Assembly: GCA_021812205.1 (NCBI GenBank)
Contig: JAKAOJ010000030.1
Span: 1 to 5,260, forward strand
From: Microcaldota archaeon
GTDB lineage: Archaea > Micrarchaeota > Micrarchaeia > Micrarchaeales > Micrarchaeaceae
Length of the DNA stretch: 5,260 nt
Direction of reading: 5' to 3'
The notes under the pieces were generated by a model. The model made no database searches. It worked only from the letters and a program-made list of their open reading frames with translations, and had not been told where the DNA came from. Both the position numbers and the translations under genes were made by a program. Positions 1 through 5,260 of the stretch are shown piece by piece (within the stretch, counting starts at the first letter, position 1; every line of letters begins with the position of its first letter).

Positions 1-333
1 ACGAGCGCAATGTTCCTTATGAATTTCGAGGCTGACGAGGCATTCAGGCTCTCGTTCCTGACAGGCATTTTTGCATCTGCAGCGGCTTTTGCCCTGACCT
101 TGATAAAGAGCTACGCAAACGTCACCGCTGCTCTGGCATTCATAGGGCTTTCAGGATTGGGCATAGCAATAGTGGCAGCCACTATAGTGAGCCTGTTCCT
201 TATAGACTTCCTGATAAAGGTAGCAAGCAAGTCAAAGATAGTGTACCTCATAGCAGCCCTGGGACTGATAGCGCTCGCAAGCGGCATAGCATACATGATG
301 CTAGGCAGCGCAGGTATAGCAGTAGTAAGCTGA
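1..333 (+). CDS. uppP: C-terminal part of a UppP/BacA-like polyprenyl-diphosphatase (5' end outside window)
   Basis: The frame is open from base 1 to the TGA at 331-333 (110 residues), so the ATG at 10 is probably internal and the gene begins upstream. Three hydrophobic segments are visible at about residues 19-37, 43-73 and 79-103. The arrangement matches the C-terminal half of UppP/BacA: a Glu-Ala-rich turn, then FRLSFL (family: ARFSFLLSIP), a Gly-rich helix, a helix ending in DFLIKVASKSK (family: about LLKFLKKHS), and a last helix. The family removes the terminal phosphate from polyprenyl diphosphate at the membrane, recycling the lipid carrier for surface glycans. The catalytic glutamate motif and PGxSRS motif lie N-terminal of this fragment and should end just before base 1, so they cannot be checked here. 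The recognition is by pattern only; another polytopic membrane protein is possible. A hairpin with a T-rich tract starts at the stop codon. Confidence 0.6.
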   Translation, partial: TSAMFLMNFEADEAFRLSFLTGIFASAAAFALTLIKSYANVTAALAFIGLSGLGIAIVAATIVSLFLIDFLIKVASKSKIVYLIAALGLIALASGIAYMMLGSAGIAVVS

Positions 334-355
334 TGCGCAAACGCATTTCTTACTT
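333..355 (+). terminator. Hairpin plus T-rich tract after the UppP-like gene
   Basis: ATGCG (333-337) and CGCAT (342-346) form a perfect 5-base-pair stem with a 4-base loop. The T-rich run TTTCTTACTT follows at 346-355. The first base of the stem is the last base of the stop codon. Archaeal termination depends mostly on the T-tract, so this is a reasonable but short terminator; the stem may be incidental. Confidence 0.4.
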
Positions 356-377
356 GACTTGCATTTAGATTCGCTTT

Positions 378-381
378 GGTG
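378..381 (+). promoter_or_regulatory. Shine-Dalgarno-like GGTG that favours the ATG at 387
   Basis: GGTG at 378-381 complements the CACC of the usual archaeal 16S 3' end and lies 5 bases before ATG 387. It would overlap the alternative in-frame GTG at 381, so it argues for ATG 387 as the start. The match is only four bases. Confidence 0.4.
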
Positions 382-386
382 TGGGA

Positions 387-1223
387 ATGGAGAAGAAAAA
401 GCTGGCATATATAATCGCGGCAGTGGTAATCATAGCAGTCGTTGGTGCGGCTGTGTACCTGAACAGCGCCTCGTCGTCTACACTCATCGCATATGACAAT
501 GTCGCTGTGCCGCAGTCCCAGCTCAATGCAATGTACAGCGTGGCGAACAACATGACTCTCGCCAACAAGGTAGACTTAGGGGCTGCTGTAGGCAGCATCC
601 TGCCGGTTACCAATGCAAGCCCCCTGACAATCAACGGAACACCAGAGGTGCTTTACATAGGGGCTGACTACTGCCCATTCTGCGCAGCGACAAGGTGGGG
701 CCTTGTGCTGGCGCTCATGAGGTTTGGCAACTTCACATCCCTGCACTATATGACATCGAGCGCTTCGGACTATGCACCGAACACGCCCACATTCACGTTC
801 TACAACTCCAGCTACTCGAGCGGGCTTATACGCTTCATTGAGGTTGAGACAACTACTAACTACGTGCCTACGGGCTCCAGCACGTATGCTACGCTGCAGA
901 CGCCAACGCCGTTTGAGGGCGCGCTTTTCGACAAGTACGACCTGAACAACCCGCTCATACCTGCAAATGAGCGCGGCGGCATACCGTTCGTGGACTTCGG
1001 GAACGTCAGCGTTGTGGCAGGCTCAGTCATAGACCCTAAGACATTCGACAGGCTTTCTTGGAGTAATATAGTTTCGGTGCTCGGCAATCCAGGATCGCAG
1101 CAGTCGCAGGCTGCGATAGGCGCGGCCAATCTCTTCACTGCACAGATATGCGCTATGACAAACGGCACGCCTGCAGGGGTGTGCACGCAGCCGTTCGTCA
1201 AGGCGATGAAGAGATATGGCTGA
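387..1223 (+). CDS. DUF929-family membrane-anchored thioredoxin-like protein
   Basis: This 278-residue protein (numbered from ATG 387) starts with a Lys-rich tip and one hydrophobic segment at about residues 6-25, a signal anchor or signal peptide that places the rest outside the cytoplasm. A thioredoxin-like strand then leads into CPFC (C96, C99) followed by a helix, and IPF at residues 199-201 looks like the cis-Pro loop. Two further cysteines, C255 and C266, near the C-terminus sit in an IC-x10-C pattern typical of the family as I recall it and could form a disulfide. The overall layout matches the archaeal DUF929 family (Pfam DUF929), whose biochemical role is not well defined; disulfide exchange on exported proteins is inferred from the CxxC. 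Seven N-x-S/T sequons (N55, N76, N83, N115, N140, N206, N259) lie in the exported part. An in-frame GTG at 381 would add two residues; a GGTG before ATG 387 favours the latter. I see no convincing TATA box in the 53 bases upstream, although a terminator-like hairpin separates it from the preceding gene. Confidence 0.82.
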   Translation: MEKKKLAYIIAAVVIIAVVGAAVYLNSASSSTLIAYDNVAVPQSQLNAMYSVANNMTLANKVDLGAAVGSILPVTNASPLTINGTPEVLYIGADYCPFCAATRWGLVLALMRFGNFTSLHYMTSSASDYAPNTPTFTFYNSSYSSGLIRFIEVETTTNYVPTGSSTYATLQTPTPFEGALFDKYDLNNPLIPANERGGIPFVDFGNVSVVAGSVIDPKTFDRLSWSNIVSVLGNPGSQQSQAAIGAANLFTAQICAMTNGTPAGVCTQPFVKAMKRYG

Positions 1224-1224
1224 G

Positions 1225-1241
1225 TTGCAGCATAGATGCAA
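1225..1241. terminator. Inverted repeat filling the gap between two convergent genes
   Basis: TTGCA (1225-1229) and TGCAA (1237-1241) are perfect inverted 5-base arms around a 7-base loop. They occupy almost all of the 18 bases between the DUF929 stop (1223) and the sulfatase-like stop (1242, minus strand). An alternative fold pairs GCAT (1230-1233) with ATGC (1236-1239). There is no T-run on either side, so a terminator role rests on position alone. Confidence 0.28.
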
Positions 1242-2678
1242 TCAGACTGCCGCAAGCGGCCTGCTAAGCCTGTAGGCGTTGAGCAGGCGGTGCGCTACGT
1301 CCCTGTTATTCTTTATTATGTTTGCATTTTCGGCAGGGTCCTTTGCTGTGTTGTACAGCTCGTCCTGCCTCCGCCCGAAGAAGTGGATCAGTTTCATGCT
1401 GCCAGAGTAAACCGCGACGGCGCGCATATTGTATTTCTGCTTCGTCTCGTATATCCTCATCGCTACGGACGACCTTCCCTTAAGCATGTTGAGTAGCTGC
1501 CCGTCCCAGCCCTCGCTTATGCCAAGGTGCTCGCTAACTGCGTACTTCGAGGCGCGCAGGTTTCCGTTCAGATGGTCTTCCTTCCCTGAAGCTATGTCCA
1601 GAAGCGATTCATAAAGCGATGAAGTGCTCACATTGCTTGAGACAGACTCTGCTTCAGATGCAAGCCTGCCATTTTCGTAGTTGGCTGCTATAAGCGGCAC
1701 CTTCGACACTTCGTCATACGGGAACAGCGAGTGGTACAGGAGCCCATGCTCGCCGAAGAACTGGCCGTGGTCAGAGGTGACCACGACCGTGGCGTTGTCA
1801 AGCAGGCCCTTGGACTTCAGCGTGCCGAGCATGTCAGATACTTTGCGGTCGAGATACCCGAGGCGCTTCATGTAGCCGTTGTGGAATAGCCTGGCCGTGC
1901 GCTCGTCAAGCTCGTTTATGCCGCTCAAGTACAGCCATTTGTCCTGCACAATGCTGCTGTCCGACACGGGATAGTTCTCGTGCGCCTCTATGCAGTTGAT
2001 GAACATGAACTGCGGCGCGAAGTCGTATTCGTTGTCTGCATAATCGCTTATGCTGCGTATGGTATCGGATATTCCGCGATCCAGCTTGTACGTGCCGTCG
2101 GCCCTTGCCACGCTGCGGTCCAGCCGTTTCCTGAGCGAAAGGTATACGTCGTCGACCCAAGGCTTTGGGATAAGGCGCGAGACTGCGACGCTCGCTGCAA
2201 TCATCTTTGCGCGCGTCTTCTTGCCGCCTTTCAGTATACCAGAGACACGCTTCGTTAGCTTTGTATCATACTTGCCGTTTGATTGCATCCAAAGGTCATA
2301 TATGCGGCTGAAGCCCGTTCCCAGGTTTGTGAAGCTTGTAAGGAACGGGTTGTTGGAGAAAAGTGAGGTTGTGTATCCATGCTGCGCCATCTCGCCTGCA
2401 AGGGTTCTGGCGTTCTTGGGCAGGAACTTGGTCTGGGTGAACCACGGGTCTATCGAGCCTGTAGCCAGGAAGTCGCGGGCTGTCATCTTTATGCTAGAGG
2501 CGCGCTGGTTGGTGAAAATTGCTGCGTGCGCCGGGACGGTCCACGTTGCAGGCGATACTGCATTTGTGTACTCGGTGGCATGTGCTGCAAGGCGCGACAG
2601 CATAGGCATGCCTGCGGCTGCATCCCCTGCCCTTACAGTGTCGAGCAACAGCACTATGATGTTGCGCTTCTTTTGCAT
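1242..2678 (-). CDS. Sulfatase-like (alkaline phosphatase superfamily) hydrolase/transferase with Thr nucleophile position
   Basis: This 478-residue protein has the sulfatase/alkaline-phosphatase fold signatures in order: first strand IIVLLLDT with metal-ligand candidate D13; TVPAHAAIFT at residues 47-56, at the place of the sulfatase CxPxR motif; EAH at 231-233, like the (E/P)H-x-PY motif; TSDHG at 301-305 with ligand candidates D303 and H304; GEHG at 309-312; VPLI at 327-330; and the late ELYN...DPAEN element at 440-451. Length is normal for the family. T47 replaces the Cys/Ser that becomes formylglycine and H51 replaces Arg, so classic sulfatase chemistry is unlikely; Thr is the nucleophile in related phosphotransferases and phosphodiesterases of the superfamily. 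The hydrophobic N-terminus is the first core strand rather than a signal, so I infer a cytoplasmic enzyme. The start is well fixed: the codon directly upstream of ATG 2678 is an in-frame TAG. A TTTATATA box at 2715-2708 implies a very short leader. Neighbouring sugar genes suggest a substrate on a glycan or lipid-linked glycan; the substrate itself is unknown. Confidence 0.85.
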   Translation of the reverse strand: MQKKRNIIVLLLDTVRAGDAAAGMPMLSRLAAHATEYTNAVSPATWTVPAHAAIFTNQRASSIKMTARDFLATGSIDPWFTQTKFLPKNARTLAGEMAQHGYTTSLFSNNPFLTSFTNLGTGFSRIYDLWMQSNGKYDTKLTKRVSGILKGGKKTRAKMIAASVAVSRLIPKPWVDDVYLSLRKRLDRSVARADGTYKLDRGISDTIRSISDYADNEYDFAPQFMFINCIEAHENYPVSDSSIVQDKWLYLSGINELDERTARLFHNGYMKRLGYLDRKVSDMLGTLKSKGLLDNATVVVTSDHGQFFGEHGLLYHSLFPYDEVSKVPLIAANYENGRLASEAESVSSNVSTSSLYESLLDIASGKEDHLNGNLRASKYAVSEHLGISEGWDGQLLNMLKGRSSVAMRIYETKQKYNMRAVAVYSGSMKLIHFFGRRQDELYNTAKDPAENANIIKNNRDVAHRLLNAYRLSRPLAAV

Positions 2679-2707
2679 CTATCTCATCCGCCCATGCGCT
2701 GAAACGC

Positions 2708-2715
2708 TATATAAA
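2708..2715 (-). promoter_or_regulatory. TATA box of the sulfatase-like gene
   Basis: On the minus strand the bases read TTTATATA, a perfect archaeal TATA-box consensus, preceded by purine-rich AAGG as a weak BRE. With the usual spacing of about 26 bases, transcription would start near 2686, about 8 bases before the ATG at 2678, so the transcript would be nearly leaderless. Confidence 0.65.
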
Positions 2716-2723
2716 CCTTGACA

Positions 2724-2736
2724 TGAAACCGTTTCA
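2724..2736. promoter_or_regulatory. 13-base palindrome, candidate operator
   Basis: TGAAAC (2724-2729), one central C, then GTTTCA (2731-2736) is a perfect inverted repeat. It lies 8 bases upstream of the TATA box on the sulfatase side. A further direct copy of TGAAAC is at 2700-2705, on the other side of that TATA box. The position fits a transcription-factor site controlling TBP/TFB access, but no regulator is encoded in the window. Confidence 0.35.
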
Positions 2737-2787
2737 CACCAAGATTTTTGCTGTGGAAATGCCATTTTTGGCGAAACACTGGTAGGC

Positions 2788-2795
2788 TTTTATTG
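2788..2795 (+). promoter_or_regulatory. TATA-like box of the glycosyltransferase operon
   Basis: TTTTATTG at 2788-2795 is a fair match to the archaeal TATA box. The usual spacing would put the transcription start near 2817, about 7 bases before ATG 2824, mirroring the short leader predicted on the divergent side. It is weaker than the minus-strand box. Confidence 0.4.
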
Positions 2796-2823
2796 GTACC
2801 GGAATCAATAAGTACCGACCTTG

Positions 2824-3969
2824 ATGGAGATCTGCGTGCTGAACCCGTACTTCCATCCATACAGCGGAGGCACTGAAAAGGTGCTTCTGGAGGTGTACAG
2901 CAGGCTATCGAAGCGCCACAACGTGTGTGTGGTAAGCGCAGGGCTGAAGCCAAACGAGGAAACGCACGAAGACACTGTTGGCAACATAAGGGTCGTAAGG
3001 CTGCGGACACGGTACATCGGCATACCCGGGCTGCCTCTGCCATTCCTTGCAATGGAAGGCGTGAAGGAGAGCATAATCAGGGAGCATGCAGACATATACC
3101 ACATAAACAACAGGTACCAGTATTTCTTCAACGCTGTAGGGGCGATAAGGGGAGTAGGCAGCAAGCTTGCTATAACAATACACAATTCGCTTCCAAAGGG
3201 CATAGGGCCCATGACTGATGCTGGAGGGCTCATCTATGACCTGGCGCTTGGGAGGAAGACCATACACGCAGCAGACGTGATAACAGGGGTATCTAGGAAC
3301 GCAATAGATAGCACAGTGCCGAAGAAGGACAGGGCGCGTAGCAATGTGGTCTACAACGGGGTGGATTACGGCAGATTCAGGAAACGCTCAAAGGGCGATA
3401 GGCGCGTTAGGGAGGTGGAGCTTAGGCTCGGGCTGGACAGGCCCATGGTTCTAGGCAACGCAAGGCTGGTGCAGCAGAAGGGCATGACTTACCTTATAGA
3501 TGCTGTGGCGCGCGCAGGCACTGAAGCAGACCTGGTCATCATTGGTAGAGGCCCGATGGAACGCGCGCTGTACAGGCGCGCCAGGACAATGGGACTGAAA
3601 GGCAGGTTCCGCATAGTGAGTGGAATAAGCGAAAGTGAGCTGCCATACTACTACAATGCCGCAGACGTGTTCGCGCTGCCTTCGCTTTACGAGCCTGCGG
3701 GCCTCGCACTACTGGAGGCGCTCGCAAGCGAAACGCCGTCCATAGCCACCAGGGTAGGAGGCATATCCGAGATGATGGGGAGGTGCGGCCTGTACGTCCG
3801 CCCAAAAGACATAAATGGGCTTAAAGAGAGCATAGATTCCGCATTATCCGGAGGCAGACGCGCTATGGAGATGGCCAGGGAAGGTAGGATGCGCATGGTC
3901 AAGTACCATGACTGGGACAAGATAGCTAAACGTTACAGTGAGCTTTTCGAGGGCGCGGCCAGGCGCTGA
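2824..3969 (+). CDS. GT4-family glycosyltransferase (GT-B fold)
   Basis: This 381-residue protein has the standard GT4 layout and length. The N-terminal acceptor domain opens with strand MEICVLNPYF followed by the Gly-rich loop SGGTEK (residues 14-19). The C-terminal donor-binding Rossmann domain begins after VYNGVD (176-181), with NARLVQQKG at about 212-220 matching the family G-R-L-x-x-x-K-G element and IGRGP at 250-254. The EX7E motif is E290-PAGLALL-E298, the pair that contacts the nucleotide sugar, followed by VGG. The family transfers a sugar from a nucleotide donor with retention of configuration, usually on a lipid-linked or membrane acceptor at the cytoplasmic face; the exact sugar cannot be read. 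There is no transmembrane segment. A TTG directly before the ATG could add one residue, but ATG 2824 fits family N-termini. Only 9 bases separate its stop from the flippase-like gene, so the two are probably co-transcribed from the promoter near 2788. Confidence 0.9.
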   Translation: MEICVLNPYFHPYSGGTEKVLLEVYSRLSKRHNVCVVSAGLKPNEETHEDTVGNIRVVRLRTRYIGIPGLPLPFLAMEGVKESIIREHADIYHINNRYQYFFNAVGAIRGVGSKLAITIHNSLPKGIGPMTDAGGLIYDLALGRKTIHAADVITGVSRNAIDSTVPKKDRARSNVVYNGVDYGRFRKRSKGDRRVREVELRLGLDRPMVLGNARLVQQKGMTYLIDAVARAGTEADLVIIGRGPMERALYRRARTMGLKGRFRIVSGISESELPYYYNAADVFALPSLYEPAGLALLEALASETPSIATRVGGISEMMGRCGLYVRPKDINGLKESIDSALSGGRRAMEMAREGRMRMVKYHDWDKIAKRYSELFEGAARR

Positions 3970-3978
3970 GCTGTTTGC

Positions 3979-5055
3979 ATGACTTTATGGAAGAAGAAGG
4001 AAAAGAGCCAGTCCATATGGTACATGATAACGCATGCCGGAGAGCTCAACAAGAACGAGTACATGAAGCTCGTCAGAGGCGCGACATGGTTTGTCGGGCT
4101 GGGGTTCATTGCCAGCTTCGCCGTCTTCATCGTGATAGCTCTCATAGGCGGCATAGGCACGGTAATCAGCACGATATTGAGCTCCAATCTTTACCTGTAC
4201 TCGCTGGCGTTCGTGATGGTGTTCCTCGGTTATCTCATCAGGTTCAGCAAGTGGCAGTACTACCTGAAGAAGCTTAAGCTGAAGGTGCCATGGAAAAAGA
4301 ACCTTATAGTCTACCTGTCGCTGTATTCGATGAACATAACGCCAGGCATGATTGGCAGGGTGCTTGTGGCTTACACGATAAGCAAGCTCACAGACGTGAA
4401 GACTAGCGCCGTCGTACCGATAGTGATGATGGACATATTTACGGACTTCATCGGCACCGCGGTGGTGGCGCTGCTTGCAGCAATATACTTCCACCAGTAC
4501 GTGCTCTACGTAATAGGCATCGACATACTGCTCATCATCCCATACGCGTTCATACTAAACGACTGGTTTTACAGGCTCATAAAGCGCGTCTTCAAGAACA
4601 GGCGCTTCCTTGAGATGTTCACGCTATATGGGGACGAGTACTTCGCCTCGCAAAGCACGCTAAATACGCCAAAGACATACGCAGTATCGCTCGCAGCAAC
4701 GCTGCCTGCTACCATATTCGCGTCAATGGCGCTCTATTTCACGCTGCTAGCAATAGGCATTGTGCCGCATCTCTCTGGCACGATATTCATATACACGTCA
4801 GCGCATATATTCGGCATGGTAACAGCCATACCAGGCAACATTGGCGTGACTGATGGCGCGCTGGTCGCGCTCCTTGGCAGTGCCTTCCATATGAGCACGG
4901 CAGCCGCATCTGCAGTTACTATAATGACAAGATTCGCTACACTGTGGTTCGGCATAGCGCTTGGAGGGGTGCTGCTAATATACACCTTCAGGTACTGGGG
5001 GCAGAGGCCCCGTCATGCCGAATCTGCTAGTAAGGCCGTGAGGAAAAGTGCCTAG
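3979..5055 (+). CDS. UPF0104 / AglD-C-terminal-type flippase-like integral membrane protein
   Basis: This 358-residue polytopic protein has hydrophobic segments at about residues 35-60, 71-88, 108-120, 140-180, 183-203, 235-262, 266-294, 302-325 and 326-345, with a basic cytoplasmic-looking N-terminus (about 34 residues) and C-terminal tail. Two related motifs identify the lysylphosphatidylglycerol-synthase transmembrane / TIGR00374 family: TPGMIGR at 121-127 and IPGNIGVTDG at 294-303, each followed by a helix. Archaeal members include the C-terminal domain of Haloferax AglD and stand-alone proteins linked to lipid-linked glycan pathways; lipid or lipid-sugar translocation is proposed for the group rather than proven. 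The family's usual Glu after the first PGxxG appears as Arg127, and in the second repeat Asp302 stands where Glu is common. The close upstream GT4 gene (9-base gap) suggests an operon making and moving a lipid-linked sugar. I see no clear Shine-Dalgarno before ATG 3979, so translation may depend on coupling. The stop TAG is one base from the convergent SSB stop. Confidence 0.85.
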   Translation: MTLWKKKEKSQSIWYMITHAGELNKNEYMKLVRGATWFVGLGFIASFAVFIVIALIGGIGTVISTILSSNLYLYSLAFVMVFLGYLIRFSKWQYYLKKLKLKVPWKKNLIVYLSLYSMNITPGMIGRVLVAYTISKLTDVKTSAVVPIVMMDIFTDFIGTAVVALLAAIYFHQYVLYVIGIDILLIIPYAFILNDWFYRLIKRVFKNRRFLEMFTLYGDEYFASQSTLNTPKTYAVSLAATLPATIFASMALYFTLLAIGIVPHLSGTIFIYTSAHIFGMVTAIPGNIGVTDGALVALLGSAFHMSTAAASAVTIMTRFATLWFGIALGGVLLIYTFRYWGQRPRHAESASKAVRKSA

Positions 5056-5072
5056 CTCATTCCTCGCTAGGC
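5044..5072 (-). terminator. Stop-codon-spanning hairpin with T-run, terminator of the SSB-like gene
   Basis: GCCTAGC (5050-5056) and GCTAGGC (5066-5072) form a perfect 7-base-pair stem with a 9-base loop. Read on the minus strand, the stem is followed by ACTTTTCC (T-run at 5047-5044), giving a terminator-like structure for the SSB gene. The SSB stop codon is in the loop and the TAG of the plus-strand gene is in one arm. On the plus strand the hairpin is followed only by a pyrimidine-rich stretch, so termination in that direction is less clear. Confidence 0.5.
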
Positions 5073-5260
5073 TCATCTGCACCGGCTTCTTCTTCAGCAA
5101 ACGGGTCCTCGGCATCTCCCGATGATGAGCCGCTGACTTTTATCTTGCCGAACTTGCCGGTTGAGATCTGCGGAGTGCCCCTGAACTCGCTTACGTAGCA
5201 GTTCGACAGCTCCACAGTATCGCCGACGTTCACTGCGCCTATGTCGTCTCCCCAGAGAGA
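5057..5260 (-). CDS. C-terminal part of an archaeal OB-fold single-stranded-DNA-binding (SSB/RPA-like) protein
   Basis: The minus-strand frame is open from the window edge to TGA at 5059-5057, giving 67 residues of a gene whose start lies beyond 5260. Residues 1-42 of the fragment hold the end of an OB fold: LWGDDIGAVNVGD, then VELSNCYVSEFRGTPQIS and a final GKFGKIKV strand. This matches the W-G-x-x-(A/I)-G ... GD-x-V-x-(I/L)-x-N-x-x-V-x-x-F-x-G pattern of crenarchaeal-type SSB and related RPA proteins, which coat single-stranded DNA in replication and repair. A short Ser/Gly linker leads to a strongly acidic tail (13 Asp/Glu in the last 20 residues) ending in Glu-Glu, comparable to the acidic C-termini of SSB proteins that recruit partners. 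No RGG-rich linker is seen. It converges on the flippase-like gene with one base between stops and ends in a hairpin with a T-run. Confidence 0.75.
   Translation of the reverse strand, partial: SLWGDDIGAVNVGDTVELSNCYVSEFRGTPQISTGKFGKIKVSGSSSGDAEDPFAEEEAGADEPSEE

Noticed and set aside
363..370. ATTTAGAT as a TATA box for the DUF929 gene
   Set aside because: The usual 26-base spacing would put the transcript start after ATG 387, so it does not fit.
381..386. GTG at 381 as start of the DUF929 gene
   Set aside because: It adds only two residues and would overlap the GGTG that is well placed for ATG 387. It cannot be excluded.
860..1255. Minus-strand open frame of 131 codons across the DUF929 gene end
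   Set aside because: It lies antisense to the CPFC-containing protein and also overlaps the end of the sulfatase-like gene; the product resembles no family.
2640..2676. Signal peptide at the N-terminus of the sulfatase-like protein
   Set aside because: The hydrophobic run IIVLLLDT carries the first metal-ligand Asp and is the conserved core strand, so it would not be cleaved.
2050..2721. Long plus-strand open frame of 223 codons opposite the sulfatase-like gene
   Set aside because: It is antisense to a gene with clear family motifs, has no recognisable domain and runs through the sulfatase promoter; it is a by-product of codon bias in the true gene.
2795..2817. GGTACC palindrome and GTACCG direct repeat (2796-2801, 2812-2817) before the glycosyltransferase
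   Set aside because: The palindrome is only six bases and the repeat two short copies; with no further copies I do not call an operator or recombination site.

Overview
The window looks archaeal. The start codons of two genes sit close downstream of A/T-rich boxes, one of them a perfect TTTATATA, as expected for leaderless or short-leader archaeal transcripts. The 3' edge carries an archaeal-type OB-fold single-stranded-DNA-binding protein, and one gene encodes a DUF929-type thioredoxin-like protein, a family I know mainly from archaea. Codon use favours AGG and ATA and base composition is near balanced. I would guess a Thermoplasmata or a DPANN (Micrarchaeota-like) lineage, but the lineage is a weak inference.

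Layout, left to right: (1) the 3' end of a polytopic membrane protein that resembles the C-terminal half of polyprenyl-diphosphatase UppP/BacA (+), ending in a hairpin plus T-rich tract; (2) a membrane-anchored extracytoplasmic DUF929 protein with a CPFC motif (+); (3) convergent to it across an 18-base gap, a sulfatase/alkaline-phosphatase-superfamily enzyme (-) with Thr where sulfatases have the formylglycine-forming Cys; (4) a divergent promoter region of about 145 bases with a TATA box for each side and a 13-base palindrome; (5) a GT4 glycosyltransferase (+) followed 9 bases later by (6) a polytopic UPF0104/AglD-type 'flippase-like' membrane protein (+); (7) convergent to it with a single base between the stop codons, the C-terminus of an SSB/RPA-like protein (-). 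No stretch over 300 bases lacks a gene, and I see no tRNA, rRNA, CRISPR array or insertion sequence.

Working together (inference): a polyprenyl-diphosphate phosphatase, a GT4 glycosyltransferase, a flippase-like lipid-linked-sugar protein and a phospho- or sulfo-group enzyme side by side suggest assembly and decoration of a lipid-linked surface glycan. The DUF929 protein would be an exported redox protein and a possible glycosylation target, since it carries seven N-X-S/T sequons. The SSB gene is an unrelated housekeeping neighbour. I see no clearly new defence or mobile system. The best leads are the Thr-type 'sulfatase' in a glycan locus, the divergent promoter with repeated GAAAC elements, and the stop-codon-spanning terminator hairpin.
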